46,770 nucleotides of DNA from Planctomycetota bacterium. GTDB lineage: Bacteria > Planctomycetota > UBA1135 > GCA-002686595. The stretch covers positions 1 to 46,770 of the forward strand of contig JADYYP010000070.1 in NCBI GenBank assembly GCA_020853575.1, read 5' to 3'. Both the position numbers and the translations under genes were made by a program. Numbering within the stretch: the stretch's first letter is position 1; every line of letters starts with the position of its first letter. The notes under the pieces were generated by a model, which saw nothing but the letters and a program-made list of their open reading frames with translations, made no database searches and was not told where the DNA came from. This document shows, piece by piece, positions 32,901 through 41,500 of the stretch.

Positions 32901-34082
32901 ATGTCTCCGCTTCCCCGTATTCCGCGCTCGGCCGACGACGACTGCGCGCCGCCGATCGTGGCCGAGCGACGGCGGCTCGCCGAGCGCTCTGCCGGCCGCG
33001 AGCTCGCGCATCTCGCGGGGCGTGCGGTCGACCCCGCCCAGGCGCGCGGCAACGTCGAGAACTCGATCGGGTTCGCGCAGGTGCCCGTGGGGCTCGCCGG
33101 GCCCTTGCTGGTCCACGCCAGCAGCGGCGCGCGCGAGGTCTACGTTCCGATGGCGACCAACGAAGGCGCGTTGGTCGCGTCGTACTCGCGCGGCATGCGC
33201 GTCACGAGCGCCGCGGGCGGCGTGCGAGCGCGCGTCGTGCGCGAGGCGCTGACGCAGCATCCGATGCTCGTGTACGCGGGTGTCGAAGAAGCCCTGCGCG
33301 CGGCACAGATCGCGCGCGCGGCGTTCGAGGAGTTCGCGGCCCTGACCAGCGCTGGGTCGCGCCATGGACGGCTGGTGGCGCTCGACACGCGCGTCATCGG
33401 AAATCGTCTGGTGCTCGAGCTGAGCTTCACCACCGGTGACGCGATCGGCATCAACATGGCCGCGTTGGCCAGTGAGCGCATCAGCGAGCAACTCGCGCGG
33501 CGCAGCGCTGCGCGCGAGCGCTACGTGCACGGACAGGATGTCGAGAAGCGCGCGAACGCCTACGCCCTGGCCCGTGGACGCGGTCGCAGCGTCGTCGCCG
33601 AGGCGACCATTGCGCGCCAGCTCCTCGCGGAGCAGTTGCGCGTCTCCCCGGAGCAGCTGCGAGCGATCCAGGCCGCCTACGCCGCCGGATTCGCGCAACT
33701 TGGAACGCACAATTGGCTGGTGCAGTCGGCCAACGGCTTGGCAGCCGTGATGCTCGCCTGTGGCCAAGACGTCGCTTATCTCCCCGAGTGCGCGACCGGC
33801 TACCTCGAGTTCCAGGTGACCCCGGAAGGCGCTCTGTACGCCGCGGCCACGTTGCCTTCGCTGCTCGTCGGCACCGTCGGCGGAGGCTCGCAAAAGGGCA
33901 CGGCCGCCGAGTGTCTGTCGATTCTCGGCTGCGCTGGGGCCGGTCACGCGAACACCTTCGCCGAGATCCTGGGAGCGGTGGTGCTCGCCGGGGAGCTCTC
34001 GCTGATGGCCAGTTTCTGCACGCACGAGTTCACGGCCGCGCACGAGCGTTTGGGCCGCAATCGGCCGAGCGATGTCGTCTGA
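32901..34082 (+). CDS. Hydroxymethylglutaryl-CoA reductase
   Basis: 393 residues, an HMG-CoA reductase catalytic domain without a membrane anchor. Substrate motif ENSIGFAQVPVGLAGPL begins at 53; catalytic Glu88 is in PMATNEGALVAS, the NADP motif is TGDAIGINM (178-186), catalytic Lys216 in VEKRANAY, Asp290 in ACGQDVAY, the loop GTVGGGS at 324-330, and catalytic His381 in the C-terminal AAHERLG. These align better with the class I type (human-like RGRSVVAEATI segment) than with the shorter bacterial class II. It reduces HMG-CoA to mevalonate. No other mevalonate gene is present nearby. Its end overlaps the next gene by 11 bp. Confidence 0.93.
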   Translation: MSPLPRIPRSADDDCAPPIVAERRRLAERSAGRELAHLAGRAVDPAQARGNVENSIGFAQVPVGLAGPLLVHASSGAREVYVPMATNEGALVASYSRGMRVTSAAGGVRARVVREALTQHPMLVYAGVEEALRAAQIARAAFEEFAALTSAGSRHGRLVALDTRVIGNRLVLELSFTTGDAIGINMAALASERISEQLARRSAARERYVHGQDVEKRANAYALARGRGRSVVAEATIARQLLAEQLRVSPEQLRAIQAAYAAGFAQLGTHNWLVQSANGLAAVMLACGQDVAYLPECATGYLEFQVTPEGALYAAATLPSLLVGTVGGGSQKGTAAECLSILGCAGAGHANTFAEILGAVVLAGELSLMASFCTHEFTAAHERLGRNRPSDVV

Positions 34083-34992
34083 TACGCAATCGCGGACCAG
34101 GCCCGAGGTGTGGGTCGTCGCCGCGTGGGCGGTGGTGCTCGCGGAGTTCGTGCTCGCGATCTACCTGGGCCTCAAGCGGCCGGGCGTCGGCCCGGTCAAG
34201 GCCTTTCTCTACGGACCGCCAGTGATCGCCGTGGTCGCGCTGGCGCTCGGCGTCTGCGGCGTGGTGTGGAGCGCCTTGCGGCGGCCCTTCGCCACGACCC
34301 AGCGGCTGGTCGCGTGGTGCTTGCTGGGCTTCGTGATCCTGAGCGCGACCTATCCGTTGCCGTTCCCCAGCGCTCGCAGCTCGCGGCCCAGCGCGGTACG
34401 CGTGCGCTTCCCGCTCGAAGGCGAGTGGACCACGGCCTGGGGCGGCGAAGGCGAGATGAGCCAGATGCTGCGCACGCGCCCCGATCGCTGCTTCGGCTTC
34501 GCGTTCGTGCTCGCGCGCGACGGCATCACGCGCGCGGAGTCCGGCGATCCGCGGACGGCCTTTGCGCTCCACGCGCCGGTAGTCGCGCCGGCGAGCGGTA
34601 CCGTCGTGCGCGTCGTGGACGACTTGCCGGACGAGGACGCGCCGCGCGAGCACGACCTGGGCAATCACGTGGTGCTCGAGGTCGCGCCACAGGAGTTCCT
34701 GTTCGTGTGCGGACTCGAGCAGGGCTCGTGCGCGGTGCGCGTCGGCGAGAGCATCGCCGCGGGCGCACCCTTGGCGCGCGTCGGGGCCTCGGGGCGTTCT
34801 CTGCTCTTGCCCGAGGCGCATCTCGCGCTGCACATGCAAGACACGCCCGATCCGCTGTGGGGCCAGGGCATTCCGTTCTACTTCTTCGAGAGCTCGATCG
34901 ACGGAGCGCGGATCGCGCGCGCCGTCCCGACGGGCCGCGGCTACTTTCCTGGGCGTGCGATCACCGGACAACGGATCGCGCACACTCCGTGA
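34072..34992 (+). CDS. M23 (LytM)-like membrane protein, probably catalytically degenerate
   Basis: 306 residues: three N-terminal membrane helices (about 15-35, 48-70, 80-95), then an extracytoplasmic lysostaphin/M23-like beta domain from about 105. The fold markers are PVVAPASGTVVRVVDD, LGNHVVLEV, GSCAVRVGESIAAGAPLARVG and EAHLALHMQDTPD. In active M23 enzymes the zinc ligands are HxxxD and HxH. Here the first motif reads CFGFAFVLARD without the histidine, and HLH is replaced by HLALH, so hydrolysis is doubtful; the domain may bind glycan or a partner. The 11-bp overlap with the HMG-CoA reductase gene suggests one transcript, which continues into the gene at 34997. Confidence 0.7.
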   Translation: MSSDTQSRTRPEVWVVAAWAVVLAEFVLAIYLGLKRPGVGPVKAFLYGPPVIAVVALALGVCGVVWSALRRPFATTQRLVAWCLLGFVILSATYPLPFPSARSSRPSAVRVRFPLEGEWTTAWGGEGEMSQMLRTRPDRCFGFAFVLARDGITRAESGDPRTAFALHAPVVAPASGTVVRVVDDLPDEDAPREHDLGNHVVLEVAPQEFLFVCGLEQGSCAVRVGESIAAGAPLARVGASGRSLLLPEAHLALHMQDTPDPLWGQGIPFYFFESSIDGARIARAVPTGRGYFPGRAITGQRIAHTP

Positions 34993-34996
34993 GCTC

Positions 34997-35623
34997 ATGA
35001 ACATCGATCCCACGTCGAGCACCGAGCTCTACCGCCGCGCCGCGCAGCCCGTGCTCGACGAGCTCGCTGAGCTGGGCTTCAAGGTCCACCAACTGCCCGA
35101 GCTGCGGCGCTTCGGCGCGCGCTACGCGGTTGCCGTGCCCGCGTTGGCGCGGCACCTGGCTTCGACGCAGCACGCCGGCGTGAAGGAGGACTTGGCGCGC
35201 GTGCTCGCCGTCCCGTGGGCCAAGGAGCACGCGCTGCGGCCGCTGCTCCAGACCTTCCGCTCGACACCGAACTCGCCGCCCGCGACCAAGGCCGCGATCG
35301 CGGCCGCGATCGAGGTGCTCGCCGACGCGTCGATCGAGCTCGAGCTGATCGAGCTGTGCTTGGCCACGGAGCACGGCAACGCGCGCGAGCTGCTGGTGCT
35401 CGCGCTGGCCAAGCTGGACTCGCCGGGCGTGGTCGAGGTGCTCACCGACTTGTTGCGCGACCGCGGCGTCGGCGGGCACGCGTTGCGAGCGCTGCTGGCG
35501 CGGGCGCAGCGCGGTCGCATCGAGTTCGACGCGCTCCACATCAAGCCCTACTTCGGCGACGGTCGTGCGTGGGTCCGGCGCGCGGCCAAGGAGCTGGCGC
35601 AGGTGATCGACGCGCAGCGCTAG
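34997..35623 (+). CDS. HEAT-like helical repeat protein
   Basis: 208 residues, almost all alpha-helical, with HEAT-like pairs: YAVAVPALARHLASTQHAGV, KEDLARVLAVPWAKEHALRP, LIELCLATEHGNARELLVLA, GVVEVLTDLLRDRGVGGHAL and YFGDGRAWVRRAAKELAQVI. There is no signal peptide, so it is probably a cytoplasmic scaffold or adaptor. ATG 34997 starts 5 bases after the previous stop; a GTG-containing upstream extension is less likely. It is convergent with the coiled-coil gene, 7 bp apart. Confidence 0.65.
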   Translation: MNIDPTSSTELYRRAAQPVLDELAELGFKVHQLPELRRFGARYAVAVPALARHLASTQHAGVKEDLARVLAVPWAKEHALRPLLQTFRSTPNSPPATKAAIAAAIEVLADASIELELIELCLATEHGNARELLVLALAKLDSPGVVEVLTDLLRDRGVGGHALRALLARAQRGRIEFDALHIKPYFGDGRAWVRRAAKELAQVIDAQR

Positions 35624-35630
35624 GGCGCGC

Positions 35631-38297
35631 TCAAGGCGCGTCGAAGTCCGCCGCGCTCTCGGGCTGCGGCTCGAGCAGTGCGGACGACTCGCGGCTGGGG
35701 AGCGCGGCTGCGATGCTCGCGGAGTCGACCGCGGTTTCGTCGCGATCCGCCGCGGGAGTCGGGCGCGCGTCTGCGCGCTGCACGCCTCGGTCGAGCGTCG
35801 ACTGCAGCTCGATCTGCGCCGTGAGCACGGCATCCGCGGTCTGCGCGAAGGCGTGGGCCAGCTCGTTGCGCTGGGCGCGCGCCTGCTCCTCGAAGCGCGC
35901 TCCAAGGCGCTCGATGCACGCGCTGAGCTCGACGTTCGCGCTGAGGATCGCCTCAGACGCTTGTGCCAGCGCGTGACCGGACGCGTCGCGTTGGACGCGA
36001 GCATGGTTGTCGACGCGCGCTGCGAGTTCCGCGAGGCAGCGTTGCAGCTCGGACTGTGCGCTGGCGGTCGAGCCCAACGCGCGCTGGAAGATGTCCTGGA
36101 CGGTGCGGAGTTGGGCGCTGGCGTCCTCGGAGACGAGCTTCCGCACGCTCTCCGCGAGGGCCTCGAGCTCGGAGTCCGACCGGCCCGACAGGGCCTGGAC
36201 GCCGGCGAGCACGAGCTCGGTGGACTCGCGCTGCTCGCGGCTCTGGGCTTCGATGCGCGCATCGACCAGGTGCATCCTGTCGCGCGCCTCGACCAGCGCG
36301 GCTTGGGTCGCCGCGCGCGCTTGCTCGAGGACTTCGCGCAGTCCGCGCGAGCCGTCGTCGAGCCTGCGCCCCAACTGCTGCACGCCGGCGAACACGTCGG
36401 TGTGTCCGGCATTGATGGTCGACGCCAGTCCAGCGAGCGCTCGGTCGAGCGCCTTGAGCTGCGCCTGTGAGTGCTTTTCGATCCCAGCCGCGAAGTTGCG
36501 CAGCGCCGCCTGCACTTCCTTGGCCGTCGCGCGAGCGTCGGTGGCCGCGTTCGCGGACGCGTCGCGTTGCAGTTGCGCGTGCGCCTCGTTGCGAGCGGCG
36601 AGCTGCTCCAGCGACTCGCGCAGTCCCGCGAGCTCCGCCCGCTCCGCCGCTTGCGCTTCGTCGAGCCGCGCGGCGAGTGCGCTGGACTGAGCCTTGGAGA
36701 CCTCGTCGACGCGCGCGTCGATCCGGGCCAGTGCCCTGTCGAGCTCCTCGGCGGCTGCCCGCGCCTGGGCCTTGGCCTGCGTCGAGGCCTGTTCGAGCGC
36801 CTGGCGCTGGTCCCGCGCGAGCTGCTCGGTCTGACGTCCGAGCGCCTGGAGCGCGGTTTCGAGCCCCTTCGCTCGGACGCTCGCGGTTTGCTCCAACGCA
36901 GTCTGCTGCGTGGTCTGCGCGTCGAGGCGTTGCGCGATCTCGGACAGTGCGGTGCCGAGCTCCTGCGCGTCCGCGCGCGATCGCACCAACGCCTCGGCGT
37001 GGGCCCGTTCGCTGGCGGTGCGCTCCGCGGCGGCGCGCGATTCGAGCTCGCGACCGAGCGCCTCGAGCGACGCGCGCAGCTCCGAGGAGTGAGAGCGTTG
37101 CACGTCCCCGATCTGCGCGAACGCCGCGTCAACGTGTGCATCGCGCTCGGCCAGGCGCGCCGAGAGCTCCTGTGCGAGGGTGCTCACGCGCTGCTCGACG
37201 CGTTCGCCGTGCTCGCGACGCTCCGCTTCCGCGCGGAGCAGGCCGTCCGAGAGGTGCTCGAGGTTGCGCTGCACGAGCTCGTGGGTGCCGTGGAGGCGCT
37301 GAGCGAGTTCGGCGCGCGCATCCGCGGCCTGGCTCTCGAGCTTCTCGAGCACGCGTTGCGAGCGCTCTTCGTCCGACTGCGCGTTGCGCGCGATGGCCTG
37401 CTGCGCGCGGGCCAGTTCCTCCTCGAGCTTGCCGGTCGAGTCGAGCACTCCCTGCACCAAGCGCGCGGCTGCCTGGTGACCCTCCTGGAGCTGTTCGAGC
37501 GCATCGGCCAGCGTTGCGCGCTGGGCGCGGGAGCTCTCGCTGGTCGACGTCTCGAGCTCTTCCATTCGCGTGGTCAGCGCTCGCGCGGTCCGTTCGAGCT
37601 CCGTGGCGTTGCGCGTCGAGAGCGCTTGCAGCGCGTCGGCTTGCGCCTTGTGGGCGTTCTCCAAGCGCGTCCGCAAGTCGTCCACGCAGGCGCCGAGACG
37701 TTGCACGGGCCGGTTGCGCTCCTGATCGGTCACGAAATCGCCCAGGCTCTTGATCGCGTGATAGAGCTTCTGCACTTCCTCGCGCACGTCCTTGTGACTG
37801 ACTTGGACGTGTTGCACGGCGACCGACTGACGGCGGTGCTCGAAAGCGATGTGCTCCAGTCGCGACGTGTCGCGGTCGACCCCTTCGACCATGCGGCGAA
37901 TGCCCCACAGCGCGCGCCGCAACACTCCGACCGAGTACAGCACCAACCCGCCGACAGCGAGCGTGACCGAGTGCGAGCTCACGTCGCCCAAGCGCTGCAG
38001 GTACTGCGCGCCATCGGGCCAAGCCTTGGGCAGGACCGCGATCCCCACGCCCAGCGCGCCGACGACGATTCCCGAGATCTTCCACTGACGGAAGCTGGGC
38101 GTGTCGAGGTCCACGCGCCGACGCGCTTCTCCGCCCTGCTGCGTGGCGTTGGCCTTGATCTCGGAGCGCGGCGCATTCGCGGCCTCGGGCGCCGCGGAGG
38201 CCTGGGGCGCGGGCACGCTCGTTTGGATGGCGCTCGGCGGGTTCACTTGGACCGCTGTGTCGGGATTCGTCTGCGGTGCTTGGTTCTGCTCGGTCAT
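35631..38297 (-). CDS. Giant membrane-anchored coiled-coil protein
   Basis: 888 residues. A low-complexity Q/N/P/A N-terminus (1-60) precedes two membrane helices (about 76-98 and 112-135: ISGIVVGALGVGIAVLP, VTLAVGGLVLYSVGVL). About 650 residues of nearly continuous A/E/Q/R-rich coiled coil follow. The coil ends in degenerate 40-residue tandem repeats: units starting at residues 750, 790 and (partial) 830 share EL....L..L.AR......R.QR. The last ~50 residues are acidic and disordered. The start ATG 38297 follows a region without homology. The protein lies 246 bp downstream of, and on the same strand as, the coiled-coil/transposase fusion and has the same plan (N-terminal membrane anchor plus long coil). 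Specific function unknown. Confidence 0.75.
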   Translation of the reverse strand: MTEQNQAPQTNPDTAVQVNPPSAIQTSVPAPQASAAPEAANAPRSEIKANATQQGGEARRRVDLDTPSFRQWKISGIVVGALGVGIAVLPKAWPDGAQYLQRLGDVSSHSVTLAVGGLVLYSVGVLRRALWGIRRMVEGVDRDTSRLEHIAFEHRRQSVAVQHVQVSHKDVREEVQKLYHAIKSLGDFVTDQERNRPVQRLGACVDDLRTRLENAHKAQADALQALSTRNATELERTARALTTRMEELETSTSESSRAQRATLADALEQLQEGHQAAARLVQGVLDSTGKLEEELARAQQAIARNAQSDEERSQRVLEKLESQAADARAELAQRLHGTHELVQRNLEHLSDGLLRAEAERREHGERVEQRVSTLAQELSARLAERDAHVDAAFAQIGDVQRSHSSELRASLEALGRELESRAAAERTASERAHAEALVRSRADAQELGTALSEIAQRLDAQTTQQTALEQTASVRAKGLETALQALGRQTEQLARDQRQALEQASTQAKAQARAAAEELDRALARIDARVDEVSKAQSSALAARLDEAQAAERAELAGLRESLEQLAARNEAHAQLQRDASANAATDARATAKEVQAALRNFAAGIEKHSQAQLKALDRALAGLASTINAGHTDVFAGVQQLGRRLDDGSRGLREVLEQARAATQAALVEARDRMHLVDARIEAQSREQRESTELVLAGVQALSGRSDSELEALAESVRKLVSEDASAQLRTVQDIFQRALGSTASAQSELQRCLAELAARVDNHARVQRDASGHALAQASEAILSANVELSACIERLGARFEEQARAQRNELAHAFAQTADAVLTAQIELQSTLDRGVQRADARPTPAADRDETAVDSASIAAALPSRESSALLEPQPESAADFDAP

Positions 38298-38543
38298 GGC
38301 AAGTGGGGGGACTCGAGGTGGAAGATCGAGGCTGTGGTCGAGGCGCGCTCGCTCTCGGCAACGCGCGGAAGACGCGTCGCGAGACACGCGCAGCCAGAGC
38401 GAACGATCCGCAACTTCCTTCGGATCGGCAGCGCGTGGTCTTGAGCGACTCGCGGGAAAGCGAGCGATGGGGCGCGCGACCGCGCGCTGCCCTCGGGCGC
38501 GCGGCCGGAGCTCAGAGCTTTCTTCGTGGGCTGGAGCGCGCGT

Positions 38544-41500
38544 TCAGCTCGCGCGTTGGCGCGCGCGCGAGCGCTCCAAGCCGTCGGAGTACGCCTGCCC
38601 ATCGGCGACCGGGGCCATGAGCTGCGCAGCGTTGAGCTTGCGGAACGAGCCCTCGGCGCTGCGCAGCAGGCGCCACAGGATCACGTGCGCGTTGGGGCAG
38701 GCGGGCAGGGCCTTGGCCTGCGAGGTCAGCACGCGCAGCGCGGCCAAGGGCGACTCCACCACGCTCGTCGTGCGCAGGTGTGCCCAGTGCTCGCGCGGGA
38801 ACGCGAAGTAGCTCGAGAGGCGCGGCCACTCGCGCTGCAGGCCCTCGGCAGCCTCGGGCGCGCGCTGTCCATAGGCTTCACGGAACGCGTCCTTGAGCTC
38901 GCTGGCGGTCGCTCGCGTGTCGGCGGCGAGCATCGCGCGCAGGCGCGTGAGCGCGCGCCGCTGGCCGCGCTTGGGCACGGCCGAGACGAGGCGTTCCGCG
39001 CTGGACGTCCAGTCGAACTGGCAGCGCCCGTTCCATCCCAGGCCCGCGCTCGCCGACCACACTCCGAGCGCGGCGTCGGCGACCAGGAGTCGGGGCGCAG
39101 CGAGCCCGCGCGCGACCGCGCCCTGCAACACGCGCTGCCAGGCAGCGCCGCTCGAACGCGGACCCACGTCGACGGCGAGGAGCGACTTCGAGCCGTCGAG
39201 CATGCCGCCGATCAAGAGCAGCAGCGAGTCGTCCGCGCCGCCGAGGCCCGTGCGCACGGCGCAACCATCGGCCCACAGGTAGACCGCGGGCTGCTCGATG
39301 GGCGTCTCCTTCCAGCGCTCGTAGGCGTGCGACCAGCGCTCGACCAGGCGCTGCATCTGCGGCTCGGCGAGCGGCTCGTCGCGGCCGAGGATCGTGCGCA
39401 CGGCGAGCTCCAAGTCGCACTCGGCCAGGGCGTCCAGGTAGCCGCGCGGAAGCTCCGCGGCGGAGCCATCGGCGCGGCGCCCGAACAGCTCGTCGAGGCG
39501 TGCGTCGACCAGTGCGTCGAGCGATGCGCCCTCCGCCTCGGACGTACGGCGCTGCGCGTCGAGCGCAGAGCTCAAGGACTCGACTTGCGCGCGGATGTCG
39601 TGAACCTGCTCCTCGTGCTCGATCAATTCCTGCGCACGGCTCTCCAGCGCGCGCCGCAACTCGGCGTCGCGAGCGTTGAGCTCGCGGTGCTCCGCCGAGA
39701 GCCGCAGGAATTCGTGCTCGCGTTGCTCGAGCGCGCGCTCGAGCGCGCTGGAGCGTTCGGCGAGGTCGCGGCCCGTAGCGCGGGCCTCGTCGAGCTGGGC
39801 GCGCAGCGTCGCCTCGAGCGACTGAGATGCGCGCGCGGATTCAGCCGTGGAGGCACGCGTCGCCAGCAGCTCGGACTGGAGCCGCTCGAGTCGCTCGGCG
39901 CGTCGCGCGAGCTCGGCATCGCAGCCGTCGATGTGCCCCTGGAGCTCGCGGACGCGTGTCGCCAGCGTGCGCTCGAGCTCCTGGATGCGCTGCTCCGCGG
40001 CCTGGCCCGCTTGCGCGCGCTCCGTGACCTGCGCCGCGAGTTGCGTTGTCTCGTGCTCGAGGTGGGCCAGGCGCGTGCTCGAGCGTTGCTGATCGCCGCG
40101 CAGCGCCTCCACTTCGCCCGCGCGTTGCTCCGCCAATGCGCGCCACTCGTCAGCGGTCCGTGCCTGCTCGGCGACCGCGCGCTCGAGCTCCCGCCGCTGC
40201 TCCTCGATCCCGTTGGCGTGCACTCCCGAGGCGCTCAGTTCTTCCGCGAGTCGCTGGCTCTCGCCCTCGCAGGCGCTGGCGTGCTCGCGAGCCCGCGTCA
40301 ACTCGTCTTGCAGTGAACGCAGCGCTTCGGCGCGGCGTGCCAGCTCGGCATCGCAGCCGTCGATGTGGCCGCGCAACTCGCGGACTTGTTGAGCGTGGCC
40401 GGTTTCGAGCCCGCGGACTCGCTCGTCGCGCTCGGTCAGCGCGCACGCCTGCTCCGCGAGTCGTCGCGCGAGGTCCGCGCTACGCGCATCGGCGTCCCGC
40501 GCAGCGGATCTGGTCTGATCGAGCTCGGCGTTGGCAAGTGCCACGGTGGCCTCCAGGGCCGCGCGGGCCTGGTCGAGCTCGGCATGCGCGCTGCGCAGCG
40601 TCGCGAGCTCGCCGGTGAGCGAGGCGTGCTCTCGGGTCGCCGCTCCGAGCTCGGCGCGCGCCGCTTCCAGCTCTCCGCGGACTCGGGCGAGGTCCTCGTC
40701 GCGCGTCACGATGTGCGCGCGGAACTCGGCGCCATGTGCCTCCAGCTTGCTCGAGAGCTCCGCGGCCCGTTCGTTGGCGCGAGCGAGCTCGGTCTGCGAT
40801 TGCTCGAGCTCGGCGCGGCAGGTGCTCCAGGCCGCATGCTCGTCAGCGAGCTGCCGTTCGAGCTCCGCGAGCCGCGCGCCGCTGTCGGCGCCAACGGCCT
40901 GCGCTGCAGCGAGCCGGCGCTCGAGCTCAGAGGCTCGCTCGCGCTGGCTCTCGCCGAGCGCGCGGGCTTCCGCCATCCGTGCGTTGGCGTCGTTGGCCAG
41001 GATCAGCGAGCGCTCCAACTCCTCGCGAAGGGCGCGCACGTTCGAGGCACTGTGCTCGAGCTGCGCACGCGACGAGCGTGCATCGTTCTCGAGTCGCTCG
41101 ACGCGGGTCTTGGCGGCGTTCGAGAGCCGGGTCAAGCGCGCTTCGAGCGTGGCGAGGCGTTGGGTGCGCTGCTCCTGAGCGGCCGAGAGCTCTGCCGCGC
41201 GCGGTTCGAGCTCCGCCAAGCGCCGCGCGGTGTGCGTCGCTTCGGCCTGCTCTCGAACCAGCTGTTCACGCGTCGCCGCGAGCAGCTGTTCGTTGGCGTC
41301 GATCTGCGCCGACAGCTCCTGGATGCGTTGCTCGTCGCCCACGTGCGTTCCGAGCAGCTCCGCTGCCCGCCGCCGCATGTCGGCGAGCTCGGCGCGCGCG
41401 CGTTCCACCTCCGCGGTGCACTCGTTGGCGCGCGCCTCGGCGCGGATGAGCTGAGCCTGTTGCTCCGTTTCACGCACGGCCAGTGCGCGCGCCTCGCTCG

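Noticed and set aside
38544..39522. The transposase-like region as an ordinary mobile IS256 element
   Set aside because: It is in frame with the long coil, lacks its own start and N-terminal DNA-binding third, and no inverted repeats or target duplications were seen.
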